64,000 nucleotides of DNA from an uncultured Prevotellaceae bacterium (GTDB taxonomy: Bacteria; Bacteroidota; Bacteroidia; Bacteroidales; Bacteroidaceae): NCBI GenBank assembly GCA_900316505.1, contig ONDH01000011.1, forward strand, positions 31,703-95,702, given 5' to 3'. Under the pieces are notes generated by a model, which was not told the DNA's origin, made no database searches, and saw nothing but the letters and a program-made list of their open reading frames with translations. The stretch's first letter is position 1, and the number at the start of each line of letters is the position of its first letter. The translations under genes were made by a program, and so were the position numbers. Of this stretch, positions 9,550 to 18,695 are shown piece by piece.

Positions 9550-11994
9550 TCACCTCTTCCTCATTTTCTGCCGACCACCATTCTTTCTTTCCCGTTTCGG
9601 CGCCTTGCCTGTATGCTTGGAACCGCGCTTGGGGGAATTCTGAACAAAAGGCTCGTAGAAGACGGGGGAATTGGTGTAGATGGAAGACTCGTGAGAGACA
9701 AGCTCGTAGTCGAGTTGCTTACGGAAGAGGTCGGCATGTGCCACCTTGATGCGGATGGGGTCACCGAGAGAGAAACGGTGGTGCGTCTGACGACCAACGA
9801 GACAGTAGTTCTTGTCGTCGAAGTCAAAAGCCTCATCTCCCAAGAATCGCACAGCGATGAGTCCTTCACAATGGTTCTCATCAATCTCTGCATACACACC
9901 AAACTCGTTCACGCCGCTGATGTGGGCATCGAACTCCTCACCCAGCTTGTCGGACATGAACTCCACTTGCTTGTACTTGATGCTGGCACGTTCAGCACTG
10001 GCAGCCAACTGCTCCATTTGTGAGGAGTGTTCGCAGAGATTTTCATATTTCTTCTGGCTTGCCGAAGCCCCACCCTGCTCATAACGGGTGAGCAGACGGT
10101 GCACCATCAGGTCGGGATAGCGTCGGATGGGCGAAGTGAAGTGGGTGTAATACTTGAAGCCCAAACCATAGTGCCCTATATTATAAGTTGAATAGACGGC
10201 TTTCTGCATAGCACGTAACGATGCCATCTCAATCAGGTTCTGCACACGGTTTCCCTGCACATCCCTGAGCAGTTTGTTCAGGCTGTGTGCCACATCCTCC
10301 TTCTTGCCTTGTGTCAAGAGCTGGAAACCGAAACGTGATGCCATACCAGCCAAGTTGTCGAGTTTATTGATGTCGGGCATATCATGGATACGATACGGGA
10401 GCGTCTTCGGCTTCTTTTCCAATCCGATACTCTCAGCCACCGCCTTGTTGGCAAGCAGCATGAATTCCTCCACCAGTTTGTTGGCATCTTTGGCATGTTT
10501 GAAATAGACACGGATGGGTTTCCCCTTTTCATCAATTTCAAAGCGGGGCTCTTCACGGTCAAAGTCGATGGAACCCTCCTTGAAACGCTGGTCACGCAAG
10601 TGATGAGCCATACGATTGAGCGTGATGAGCAGGTCGGCATACTCACCCTGACGATGGTCGGCAGGAACAGGTGTGACAGGAATCTTGGCAGGGTCAATCG
10701 GTGCAAGATTGTCACGGAAAGCGTTGAGTTCCGTGTCTGGCAACACCTCCTGTGCAGGAATGGGCTGCGTTGGTTGAATCTTTCCTTCACGAATCAGTTC
10801 ACATTCCCGCGCCTCACCATTCTGTTCAAGCAGGTACTGAACCTCCTCATAAGTGTAACGTCGGCAACTCTTGATGACCGTATGCTTAATGCGACGGCTC
10901 AACACCTCCGCCTCCTCATTCATCTCGAAGATGACAGAGAAGGTGAGCTTCTCCTCATTAGGTCTGAGCGAACAAAGCATGTTACAGAGGTGCTCGGGCA
11001 ACATCGGGATGGTACGGTCAACCAAGTAGATGGAAGTGGCACGTTGTTGTGCCTCTTGGTCAATCACCGAACCTTCCAACACATAGTGACTCACATCGGC
11101 GATATGCACACCCACTTCCCATAGTCCCTTCTTCAACTGTTTGATGGAAATGGCATCGTCGAAGTCTTTAGCATCACGCGGGTCAATGGTGATGGTGAAG
11201 GTATCGCGAAAATCTTCACGTTGGCTCAGTTCTTCAGCCGTAATACCTGCATCCAACTGATTGGCAGCAGCTTCTACCTTCTCTGGATACTTGTAGGGCA
11301 AGCCAAACTCTGCAAGGATGGCATGCATCTCAGTGTTGTTGTCGCCCTCATCCCCAAGCACGTCAATCACCTCACCAATCGGGTTGCGAGCCCCCATCGG
11401 CCAATCCGTGACTTTCACCACCACTTTCTGTCCATTCTTGGCACCCTTCAGTTTCTCCACAGGGATGATGATGTCACTCTGCAAGATTCCCGTCGGCACC
11501 GAAAGGAATGCCACACTATGCTGTACATCCAAAGTGCCGACAAAAGGCTTCTCGCGATGTTTCACAATCTCGATTACCTCTCCATGCAACTTGTGGTTGC
11601 CATATTTCTTGGCATGAATGCCCACCTTGACACGGTCGCCAGGCAGCGCATGATGCGTGTCTTCATCATAGATGGAGATGCCCATGCCGTCGTCGGTATC
11701 AACATAGTTGCGTCCGCCTGATGTACGGTTGAAAGTTCCCTCCACCACATGGGCGGTGCCACGAAAAATCAGGTTTCCATCGCGGTTCTTCACGATGTCT
11801 CCTTCCTCATGCATCTCGTTCAGAATATCCACACAAAGCATGCGCAACGGGTGCTTTGTCAACCCCATTTCGCTGAACACATTCTTCAGCGTGAGTGATC
11901 TTCCTTGGTTCCGGCTCAGGTAGTCACTCAACATGTCTCTCATTTCACGCTTGTTGATACTGGACTTGACCAGCCTTGATTCTTTCTTTGACAT
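9550..11994 (-). CDS. rnr: Ribonuclease R
   Basis: 814 residues from the ATG at 11994 (MSKKESRL). An upstream in-frame ATG at 12018 lies across the -7 promoter and is not used. The enzyme is a processive 3'-5' exoribonuclease that degrades structured RNA. Domains in order: an N-terminal helix-turn-helix-like region (about 10-75), two cold-shock OB folds (about 80-215), the RNB catalytic domain (about 240-570, with DPRDAKDFDDAISI holding the metal-binding aspartates and HIADVSHYV), a C-terminal S1 domain (about 640-720) and a Lys/Arg-rich tail (KRGSKHTGKAPKRERK). This matches the usual order and length. Confidence 0.97.
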   Translation of the reverse strand: MSKKESRLVKSSINKREMRDMLSDYLSRNQGRSLTLKNVFSEMGLTKHPLRMLCVDILNEMHEEGDIVKNRDGNLIFRGTAHVVEGTFNRTSGGRNYVDTDDGMGISIYDEDTHHALPGDRVKVGIHAKKYGNHKLHGEVIEIVKHREKPFVGTLDVQHSVAFLSVPTGILQSDIIIPVEKLKGAKNGQKVVVKVTDWPMGARNPIGEVIDVLGDEGDNNTEMHAILAEFGLPYKYPEKVEAAANQLDAGITAEELSQREDFRDTFTITIDPRDAKDFDDAISIKQLKKGLWEVGVHIADVSHYVLEGSVIDQEAQQRATSIYLVDRTIPMLPEHLCNMLCSLRPNEEKLTFSVIFEMNEEAEVLSRRIKHTVIKSCRRYTYEEVQYLLEQNGEARECELIREGKIQPTQPIPAQEVLPDTELNAFRDNLAPIDPAKIPVTPVPADHRQGEYADLLITLNRMAHHLRDQRFKEGSIDFDREEPRFEIDEKGKPIRVYFKHAKDANKLVEEFMLLANKAVAESIGLEKKPKTLPYRIHDMPDINKLDNLAGMASRFGFQLLTQGKKEDVAHSLNKLLRDVQGNRVQNLIEMASLRAMQKAVYSTYNIGHYGLGFKYYTHFTSPIRRYPDLMVHRLLTRYEQGGASASQKKYENLCEHSSQMEQLAASAERASIKYKQVEFMSDKLGEEFDAHISGVNEFGVYAEIDENHCEGLIAVRFLGDEAFDFDDKNYCLVGRQTHHRFSLGDPIRIKVAHADLFRKQLDYELVSHESSIYTNSPVFYEPFVQNSPKRGSKHTGKAPKRERKNGGRQKMRKR

Positions 11995-12015
11995 AGGCAA
12001 CAATGATTTTGTGCA

Positions 12016-12023
12016 CAAAGTTA
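12016..12023 (-). promoter_or_regulatory. -7 element for rnr
   Basis: TAACTTTG on the minus strand, 21 bases before the rnr ATG. It fixes the start at 11994 rather than 12018. Confidence 0.65.
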
Positions 12024-12055
12024 CAACTTTTCCTCCATAAAATAATATTTTTCCG

Positions 12056-12063
12056 TAAATTTG
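12056..12063 (+). promoter_or_regulatory. -7 element for epimerase operon
   Basis: TAAATTTG followed by GC, 20 bases before the ATG at 12084 and divergent from the rnr promoter. Confidence 0.65.
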
Positions 12064-12083
12064 CAGCCAAATTGATAAAAAGC

Positions 12084-13124
12084 ATGAAGATTCTGATTAC
12101 TGGAGCAAGCGGTTTCATCGGAAGTTTCCTTTGTGAAGAAGGATTGAAACGGGGCATGGAAACATGGGCTGGCATGCGGGCACATTCCAGTCGCCGATGG
12201 CTGACAGACGAGCGGTTGAAGTTCGCCACACTCGACATGACCGATGCCATCAAACTCCGGGAACAACTCACCGCCTACAAGGAAACTGTGAGCAAGTGGG
12301 ACATCATTATTCATGCGGCTGGTGCAACAAAGTGTTTGAAACGGGAGGACTTTGACCTGCACAATTTTCAATGCACAAAGAACCTGGTGAACACGCTCGA
12401 CGAATTGGACATGTTGCCCGAACAGTTCCTGTATGTAAGTAGCCTCAGCGTGTTAGGTCCTATCCGTGAAGAACAGAATGCTGATGGTACCTACAACGAC
12501 ATGATGGCTTCCGACCAGCCAAAACCCAATACGGCATACGGAGAGAGCAAAGTGAAAAGCGAGGCGTTTCTTGCTGAAAAAAGCCTTGCTTCCAAGGGGA
12601 AGTTCCACTACACCGTTTTCCGTCCCACAGGCGTGTATGGTCCTCGTGAAAAGGACTATTTCATGATGGCGAAATCCATCAAGCAGCACGTCGATTTTGC
12701 AGTGGGCTACAAAAAACAGGTCATCACGTTTGTGTATGTGCGCGACCTCGTAGGAGCCATTTTTGCTGCCATCGGAAAGAACGATGTAGCAGATGGGAAA
12801 GCATATTTTGTCAGCGATGGCTGCAATTACGATAGTCGTGCCTTCAGCGACCTCATTCAGAAGGAGTTGAATGTTAAGAACGTTCTGCACATCAAGGCTC
12901 CATTGTGGCTGTTAAAAGGTATTTCTGCGGTGGCTGAAGGCTTTTCAAAACTGACGAAGAAACCCAGCACCTTGAATGGCGACAAATACCGCATCATGCG
13001 CCAACGCAACTGGCAGTGCGACATCGCCCCATTGAAGAAAGACCTCGGTTTCACCCCTGAATGGCAACTGGAACGAGGAGTGAAAGAATGTATGAACTGG
13101 TACAAAGAAAACAAATGGATATAA
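12084..13124 (+). CDS. NAD-dependent epimerase/dehydratase (extended SDR)
   Basis: 346 residues from MKILITGASGFIGS. The glycine-rich NAD(P)-binding motif TGASGFIG lies at residues 5-12, and the active-site pair Tyr-x3-Lys is in AYGESK near residue 155. The HYTVFRPTGVYGPREKDYF segment is typical of nucleotide-sugar epimerases and related reductases. The exact substrate cannot be read. Longer in-frame starts exist upstream but lie across the promoter. The PAP2 gene begins inside its last codons (start 13115 against stop 13124), so the two are translationally coupled. That suggests lipid or lipid-linked sugar metabolism. Confidence 0.88.
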   Translation: MKILITGASGFIGSFLCEEGLKRGMETWAGMRAHSSRRWLTDERLKFATLDMTDAIKLREQLTAYKETVSKWDIIIHAAGATKCLKREDFDLHNFQCTKNLVNTLDELDMLPEQFLYVSSLSVLGPIREEQNADGTYNDMMASDQPKPNTAYGESKVKSEAFLAEKSLASKGKFHYTVFRPTGVYGPREKDYFMMAKSIKQHVDFAVGYKKQVITFVYVRDLVGAIFAAIGKNDVADGKAYFVSDGCNYDSRAFSDLIQKELNVKNVLHIKAPLWLLKGISAVAEGFSKLTKKPSTLNGDKYRIMRQRNWQCDIAPLKKDLGFTPEWQLERGVKECMNWYKENKWI

Positions 13125-14089
13125 AGAACAAATACTTCAAGAAAAACTACGAAAAAGGGTTGTGGAGCATGGAAAGCATCACGCTGATTTACATGCTGTT
13201 CACCACTATCCTCATTGGCATCTATTGGAAGAATCTTTCCGACCCGACAAGCATGATTGTCACACGTGTCATCATGCTTGCAGCAATAGCAGGCATGTAC
13301 GGCATCTATCGTTGGTATCCTTGCCGTGCCTTACGCATCTTGCGAGTCTTTCCTCCCCTGCTCGGCTTGATATTCTGGTATCCGGAAACCTACGACTTCT
13401 GTTCACAACTCCCCTATCTTGACCACATCTTCGCAGGAATCGACCAGACACTCTTTGGTTGCCAACCAGCCCTTGTGTTCAACACCATTGTGACCAGCAC
13501 TTTCTGGAGCGAAGCCTTCAACATGGGCTATTATGCCTATTACTATATGATGGGTGCTACCCTCATCTTCTATCTGCTTTGCCGCTATCCAGAGGCTGAC
13601 AAGGCGGGATTTGTGTTCCTTGCCTCCTTCTTCCTCTTCTACGTAATTTACGAGTTTCTGCCCGTAGCAGGACCCCAATATTACTTCAAGGCGGTGGGTG
13701 TGGAAACAGCCGATTCGGGTGTCTTCCCTGCTGTCGGTTATTACTTCCAAACCCACACGGAGATGCTGATGCCCGAAATCAAGGGCATCTTCAGCCAACT
13801 CGTCTTAGGAGCACAAGAGGTGGGCGAACGACCCACTGCCGCATTCCCCAGCAGTCATGTGGGCATGAGTACGGTGACGATGCTGTTGGCGTGGAAAGCA
13901 AAGAACAAGTGGCTTTTCTGGCTCATGATGCCTTTGTATCTGCTGCTATGCTGTGCAACGGTCTATATACAGGCACATTACCTCATCGACTCCATCTGTG
14001 GATTCTTCGCAGCGGTGCTTTTCTTCTGGCTGACCAGTCAGATGTATGACCGCATCCACTCTCGCCGCATGGCAAATAGTAAATTGTAA
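13115..14089 (+). CDS. PAP2-family membrane phosphatase/phosphotransferase
   Basis: 324 residues starting at MDIKNKYFKK, which overlaps the epimerase end by 10 bases. There are about six hydrophobic segments. PAP2 signatures are RPTAAFPSSHVGMS (motif 2, catalytic His) and the later AHYLIDSICG (motif 3 with His and Asp). The spacing and the HYLID form resemble the inositolphosphorylceramide-synthase (AUR1-like) branch rather than soluble acid phosphatases. With the coupled SDR gene, a role in inositol- or sphingo-lipid head-group transfer is possible (inference). The upstream frame to 13061 is non-native and overlaps the epimerase. Confidence 0.85.
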   Translation: MDIKNKYFKKNYEKGLWSMESITLIYMLFTTILIGIYWKNLSDPTSMIVTRVIMLAAIAGMYGIYRWYPCRALRILRVFPPLLGLIFWYPETYDFCSQLPYLDHIFAGIDQTLFGCQPALVFNTIVTSTFWSEAFNMGYYAYYYMMGATLIFYLLCRYPEADKAGFVFLASFFLFYVIYEFLPVAGPQYYFKAVGVETADSGVFPAVGYYFQTHTEMLMPEIKGIFSQLVLGAQEVGERPTAAFPSSHVGMSTVTMLLAWKAKNKWLFWLMMPLYLLLCCATVYIQAHYLIDSICGFFAAVLFFWLTSQMYDRIHSRRMANSKL

Positions 14090-14113
14090 ATTGTCAAATT
14101 GTAAATTACCAAA

Positions 14114-14887
14114 ATGACGATCATCTATCCATCCCCCATATTCGGTCCCGTTCATAGTCGCCGTCTCGGCATATCGCTGGGCATCAACCTCTTGCCCGGT
14201 GATGGTAAGTGCTGCTCTTTTGACTGCATCTATTGTGAGTGCGGTTTCAATCACGATTTCGTGCCTAAGCAGAAAATGCCCACACGGGAAGAAGTGCGGG
14301 ATGCGCTTGAGAATCAACTTATCAAGATGAAAGACGAAGGGACAGCCCCCGATGTGCTGACCTTTGCAGGGAATGGTGAACCAACTCTTCACCCTCACTT
14401 CCCTGAAATCATCGAAGACACCCTGACTCTCCGTCACCAATACTTCCCCAATGCCAAGGTGAGCGTCTTGACCAATGCCACCCAAATCCTGCGCCCAGCG
14501 GTGTTTGATGCCTTATGCAAGGTGGACAACAACATCTGCAAACTCGACACCATCTCTCCTGACTACATTGCGCTTATCGACCGCCCCAACGGCAACTACG
14601 ATGTGCTGACAATCATCGAAGGGCTGAAGAGATTCGGCAACCGCTGCGTGATCCAGACAATGTTCATGAAGGGCGAATACGAAGGGAAGTCGGTTGACAA
14701 CACGAGCGAGGCATTTGTGCAACCCTGGCTTCAAACCATTCAGGCAATACAGCCACGCGAAGTGATGATTTATACCATTGACCGAGAAACTCCTGCCCAT
14801 CAACTGAAGAAAGCATCGCCAGAAGAACTGGATGCCATCGGCGAACAAGTGCGAAAACTGGGCTTAGCTTGCTCCGTCGCCTATTAA
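14114..14887 (+). CDS. Radical SAM protein (COG0731-like)
   Basis: 257 residues. The 4Fe-4S cluster motif is C-x3-C-x2-C in CSFDCIYC (about residues 36-43), preceded by the family-typical PSPIFGPVHSRRLGISLGIN. TFAGNGEPTLHP (about 86-97) is the glycine-rich SAM-binding region. This set is typical of a widespread family of unassigned radical SAM enzymes that resemble the wyosine-tRNA enzyme TYW1. The substrate is unknown. It starts 24 bases after the PAP2 gene, with AAATTGT repeat words in the gap. Confidence 0.88.
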   Translation: MTIIYPSPIFGPVHSRRLGISLGINLLPGDGKCCSFDCIYCECGFNHDFVPKQKMPTREEVRDALENQLIKMKDEGTAPDVLTFAGNGEPTLHPHFPEIIEDTLTLRHQYFPNAKVSVLTNATQILRPAVFDALCKVDNNICKLDTISPDYIALIDRPNGNYDVLTIIEGLKRFGNRCVIQTMFMKGEYEGKSVDNTSEAFVQPWLQTIQAIQPREVMIYTIDRETPAHQLKKASPEELDAIGEQVRKLGLACSVAY

Positions 14888-15021
14888 GCAACATCCTCCT
14901 CGAGGAGGCTTCCATCTCCTCAAAAGGGGTGAGACTCTCACCTATGTCATAGGTCAGACTCTCACCTACCCCATAGGTGAGAGTCTCATCCCTTTTATGA
15001 TAAAGAAAACAACATTGAAGC
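14888..15021. repeat. Intergenic palindromes and ~24-base tandem repeat
   Basis: CCTCCTCGAGGAGG (14895-14908) is a perfect palindrome. From 14929 to 14990 a repeat is built from GTGAGACTCTCACC and TCATAGGT, with the second unit 24 bases after the first and the last part inverted (TAGGTGAGAGTCTC). It resembles the units at 39242 and 131. Confidence 0.75.
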
Positions 15022-15726
15022 ATGAAAAACTTAGTATTCCTTACCGGTGCGGGCATGTCGGCTGAGAGCGGCATCAGCACCTTCCGCGACAGCGGTGGCC
15101 TCTGGGAACAGTATCCCGTAGAGGCAGTGGCAAGCATCCAAGGCTACGAACGTGACCCTGAACTGGTGCAGCAATTCTACAACGAGCGCCGTCAGCAACT
15201 GAGCAGCGTAGTGCCCAACGAAGGTCACAAACTGGTGGCAAGCCTTGAGGACAAGTTCAACGTAACGGTCATCACACAGAATGTTGACAATCTGCATGAA
15301 CGTGCTGGTTCAAAGAATATTATCCACCTGCACGGAGAACTGATGAAAGCCACATCATCGCGCGATCCTAACAATCCGAGCTGCATCGTCACCTTGCCCG
15401 AAGACAACCCCGTTATCAAGATGGGCGACAAGGCGAAAGACGGCAGTCAGCTTCGTCCTTTCATCGTATGGTTTGGCGAAAGCGTACCCATGATTGAACC
15501 CGCCATCGAAAAGGTGAGAGAAGCAGATATTCTCGTCATCATTGGCACCTCGCTCAATGTTTATCCCGCTGCCGGATTGCTGAATTATGCCAATGGGCAT
15601 TGCAAAATATATCTCATCGATCCCAAAGAAGTACCTTACAACCCAAGCCTGGGCATTCATCACATCATGAAGGGAGCCAGCGAGGGGATGAAAGAGTTGT
15701 GCAGGCTGTTGGAAGAGGAGAAGTAA
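15022..15726 (+). CDS. Sirtuin-family NAD-dependent deacylase lacking zinc cysteines
   Basis: 234 residues. It has the NAD-binding motif GAGMSAESGISTFRD (residues 9-23), TQNVDNLHERAG (85-96) and catalytic His in HLHGE (His104). The protein removes acyl groups from lysines using NAD. The two Cys-x2-Cys pairs that hold the structural zinc in most sirtuins are absent: the first is replaced by ATSSRDPN, and only Cys121 lies in that region. As far as I recall, this zinc-less form is common in Bacteroidetes. It follows a repeat-filled spacer; no -7 element is obvious. Confidence 0.9.
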   Translation: MKNLVFLTGAGMSAESGISTFRDSGGLWEQYPVEAVASIQGYERDPELVQQFYNERRQQLSSVVPNEGHKLVASLEDKFNVTVITQNVDNLHERAGSKNIIHLHGELMKATSSRDPNNPSCIVTLPEDNPVIKMGDKAKDGSQLRPFIVWFGESVPMIEPAIEKVREADILVIIGTSLNVYPAAGLLNYANGHCKIYLIDPKEVPYNPSLGIHHIMKGASEGMKELCRLLEEEK

Positions 15727-15814
15727 AAAGTGAAGAGTGAAAAATCCAAGTTACTTGCCATCCAGATGATTAGATACTTAGATTTTTCACTCTTCACTCT
15801 TCACTTTTCACTTT
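15724..15814. repeat. Heptamer inverted repeat after sirtuin gene
   Basis: The left arm AAAAAGTGAAGAGTGAAAAA and the right arm TTTTTCACTCTTCAC (extended by further TCTTCAC/TTTTCAC heptamers) could form a long hairpin around a loop of about 45 bases. It may serve as a terminator. Confidence 0.65.
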
Positions 15815-15884
15815 AATACATCCTAATATAGCATAAAATCCGTTAAAATCGGGCGTAACGCTTCGCCAATGCAAAAAATGTTCG

Positions 15885-15892
15885 TAATTTTG
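15885..15892 (+). promoter_or_regulatory. -7 element for the DUF6242-bamA operon
   Basis: TAATTTTG followed by CACC, 31 bases before the ATG at 15924. Confidence 0.65.
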
Positions 15893-15923
15893 CACCGTTT
15901 TGTATATTGGCTTATTGCGAACA

Positions 15924-17279
15924 ATGAAGAATTTAGATAAAAAGCATACGTTCAAGAGCATGACCGTGCTGATGATTATCGTGTTTACACTCGCGTCATG
16001 CATGGGAAGCGATAATATTGAAACCACACCCGAATGTGCCATTACAGGCTTCTCGGTCAGCAGCATCACCAGCGATGTCAAGACCAAGAAGTATGATCAA
16101 TATGGTCACGCCTCTGACACACTTGTCTCGAGAACGATATACGGCAGTCAGATTTTCTTTAATATCGACCAACTGAACGGACACATCTACACCGTCGATT
16201 CACTGCCTAACTGGGTGGACTTATCAAAAGTGATAGCGAACGTCAATGCCCAGGGAAATGTCTATTACAAGTTGCAGGAGAACGACGAACTCTACTATCC
16301 GCTAAATTCCGGCTCGACAATCATCGATTTCAACAAAACCGTTGAGTTGTTGTGTGAATCGACAGACAAACTTTCCAAAAGAATTTACAAGGTGGACATC
16401 TATAAGCATGTGGGAAACACCGACACGCTGGAATGGGAAGCCATCACTTCCGACCTTACCATCACAGGAGCCAGCAAAGCGTTCCATATTGACGGCAAAG
16501 TCTTTGTTTTTGCCCAAAACGACCATCACCAGCCAGTCGTGACCATTGCCGCTGCTGATGATGCCTCCCAATGGAGCACACCAACAACTATCCCTGTGGA
16601 CAACAGTTCCATAGTGCTTTTCAACCACAACTTCTATGGTTTGGGCGACGACGGCTACATCTACCGTTCCAATCCTGCACAGCAGGCTACCACATGGACA
16701 AAAGCCTCCAATCAATCAGTGGAGCGTCTGTTGGCAGCGGATGCATACTACCTCTATGCTTACGATGGCACATCCATCATCGGGTCATCCGACCTCAACA
16801 CATGGACAGTGGACAAGGCGGTTGACTTGGACATGTTACCAGAGACGTCCATCAACGCCATCACCTATCCTTCCGGCACGAACTCCAACCTGCAGATGGT
16901 GGTGATGACCGGAATTTCAAGTCAGAACAGCAAAAACGGGGTGACATGGTGCAAAAGTTCCACATTGGACACGAGCACCAACCTGCCTTGGGCTTACATA
17001 CAAGTGACTCCTGACAACACCTACGGAATGCCACACTTCGATTACCCCAGCGTGACCTATTACAACGAAGCGCTGTATGCCATCGGAGTGGAGAATGATG
17101 CTTACGCCGAACTGTACCGTTCAGACGACAATGGCATCACGTGGCATCCTCAATCGGAGAAATATCCCACGCCTAAAGACCTGAAACCGGTCAATGGAGC
17201 AGCCAGCATCGTGGCAGTGGGCAAAGATCTATGGATTATCCAAGAAAACGGCAAGGTATGGCAAGGCTCTATACAATAA
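15924..17279 (+). CDS. DUF6242-type lipoprotein
   Basis: 451 residues from MKNLDKKHTFKSM. The 15900 ATG is too close to the promoter. The hydrophobic segment ends in TLASC, a lipobox with Cys26. The N-terminal part (about 35-160) holds Ig-like strands. The C-terminal part (about 165-450) has beta-propeller-like repeats with W and DDG/DNG turns (SDDNGITWHPQ), as in sialidase-type Asp-box propellers. The sequence and the position upstream of a PorG-like gene match the DUF6242 family. It overlaps the next gene by 22 bases. Function is unknown; an envelope or type IX secretion role is a guess from context. Confidence 0.75.
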   Translation: MKNLDKKHTFKSMTVLMIIVFTLASCMGSDNIETTPECAITGFSVSSITSDVKTKKYDQYGHASDTLVSRTIYGSQIFFNIDQLNGHIYTVDSLPNWVDLSKVIANVNAQGNVYYKLQENDELYYPLNSGSTIIDFNKTVELLCESTDKLSKRIYKVDIYKHVGNTDTLEWEAITSDLTITGASKAFHIDGKVFVFAQNDHHQPVVTIAAADDASQWSTPTTIPVDNSSIVLFNHNFYGLGDDGYIYRSNPAQQATTWTKASNQSVERLLAADAYYLYAYDGTSIIGSSDLNTWTVDKAVDLDMLPETSINAITYPSGTNSNLQMVVMTGISSQNSKNGVTWCKSSTLDTSTNLPWAYIQVTPDNTYGMPHFDYPSVTYYNEALYAIGVENDAYAELYRSDDNGITWHPQSEKYPTPKDLKPVNGAASIVAVGKDLWIIQENGKVWQGSIQ

Positions 17280-17920
17280 TTGCAACCATCCTCCTCGCCG
17301 TGAATGTCCATGCGCAAGAGTTAGAATATGCGTTGGAGATCGGCGCGATGGGCGGTCCTGGTTTCTATATGGGTGACGCCAACACCAACGGCTTCTACAA
17401 GAATGTGACGATGGCTGGCGGATTGATGGGACGATACAACATCAACCCACGTATGGCACTCAAATTCGACCTCGGCTTCGGAAGCGTGAAGGGCGATGCC
17501 AGCAAGGGCAAGAACAAGTTCCCCGAAAAGACGGGACAGAAATGGGACTTCAACAACTCGTTGGTTGACGTGGGTTGCCAATACGAACTCAACTTCTGGG
17601 GCTATGGCACTGGAACAGGATTCAAAGGCAGCAAGCGACTCTCACCTTACATCCAAATGGGATTGGGATTCACCTACGGCAACAAGGAACTGACCATGAA
17701 CATTCCCGTTGGATTTGGCATCAAATATAAGTTCAAGCCACGCTGGAATGTGGGAATCGATTGGTCCATGCGTTTCTCCATGAGCGACAAATTGGATGGT
17801 ATCGAAGACCCTTACAAAGTCAAGAGCGGGTTCTTGAAGAACAAGGACAGCTACTCATGGACGATGGTGTACATCTCCTACGACCTTTGTCCAAAGTATA
17901 GAAAGTGTAACAACGATTAA
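17258..17920 (+). CDS. PorG-like (DUF6089) outer-membrane barrel
   Basis: 220 residues from MARLYTIIATILLA, with a signal peptide ending VHAQ. An upstream ATG at 17231 would spoil the signal sequence. The pattern EIGAMGGPGFYMGDAN at the mature N-terminus and alternating beta strands fit the DUF6089 family, which includes PorG, a type IX secretion component of Porphyromonas. The following gene order (uppS, bamA, two or more ompH) matches what I recall of the porG neighbourhood. It overlaps the DUF6242 gene end, suggesting coupling. Confidence 0.85.
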   Translation: MARLYTIIATILLAVNVHAQELEYALEIGAMGGPGFYMGDANTNGFYKNVTMAGGLMGRYNINPRMALKFDLGFGSVKGDASKGKNKFPEKTGQKWDFNNSLVDVGCQYELNFWGYGTGTGFKGSKRLSPYIQMGLGFTYGNKELTMNIPVGFGIKYKFKPRWNVGIDWSMRFSMSDKLDGIEDPYKVKSGFLKNKDSYSWTMVYISYDLCPKYRKCNND

Positions 17921-17932
17921 GACAACATAATC

Positions 17933-18673
17933 ATGTATAAAGAGCAAATAGATATGACCCGATTGCCACGCCACATTGCCATCATTATGGATGGTAACGG
18001 ACGATGGGCAAAAGCGCAAGGCAAAGAACGCACCTTCGGTCACCAGGAAGGGGCTGAACGCGTGCATGACATCATGACCGAAGCTGTCAAATTGGGTATT
18101 GATTATCTCACTCTCTATACATTCTCCACTGAAAACTGGAATCGCCCCGAAGAAGAGGTGGCGGCTTTGATGGCATTGCTGCTTAAGCACCTGGAAGAGG
18201 AACTCTTCATGAAGAACAACGCCCGTTTCCGTGTGATTGGTGACACTCAACGACTGCCACAAACCGTACAGGAAGCATGCGCCTATCTGGAGAAACGCAC
18301 CAGCAACAACACTGGCACCTGCATGGTGCTGGCACTCAGCTACTCTTCTAAATGGGAAATCACCCAAGCGGTAAAGAAAATTGCCACTAAAGTGAAGGAA
18401 GGAACACTCAACGCCGAGGACATCTGCGAAGAAACCATCACGCAGCACCTTGCCACCAACTTTATGCCCGACCCGGAACTGATGATCCGCACCGGCGGTG
18501 AGGAAAGGCTGAGCAACTACCTATTGTGGCAGTGTGCCTACTCTGAGTTCTACTTCACGGGAACCTACTGGCCCGACTTCCATGAGGAAGACCTCTGCAA
18601 GGCGATTGTAGACTATCAGGGACGCCAACGCCGCTTCGGCAAAACTGGCGAACAAGTGACTGAGAAAAAATAA
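17933..18673 (+). CDS. uppS: Isoprenyl transferase (undecaprenyl diphosphate synthase)
   Basis: 246 residues. The enzyme condenses isopentenyl units onto farnesyl diphosphate to form the C55 lipid carrier used for peptidoglycan and surface glycans. Family marks: [14 protein letters not shown] (catalytic Asp20), [24 protein letters not shown] and [15 protein letters not shown] with AYSEFYF near the C-terminus. Met8 is an alternative start. It lies 12 bases after the PorG-like gene in the same operon. Confidence 0.97.
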   Translation: MYKEQIDMTRLPRHIAIIMDGNGRWAKAQGKERTFGHQEGAERVHDIMTEAVKLGIDYLTLYTFSTENWNRPEEEVAALMALLLKHLEEELFMKNNARFRVIGDTQRLPQTVQEACAYLEKRTSNNTGTCMVLALSYSSKWEITQAVKKIATKVKEGTLNAEDICEETITQHLATNFMPDPELMIRTGGEERLSNYLLWQCAYSEFYFTGTYWPDFHEEDLCKAIVDYQGRQRRFGKTGEQVTEKK

Positions 18674-18695
18674 CGATATACATTATATAATATAC

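Noticed and set aside
11995..12018. An rnr start at 12018 instead of 11994
   Set aside because: The -7 element at 12016-12023 covers that ATG, so it cannot be in the transcript.
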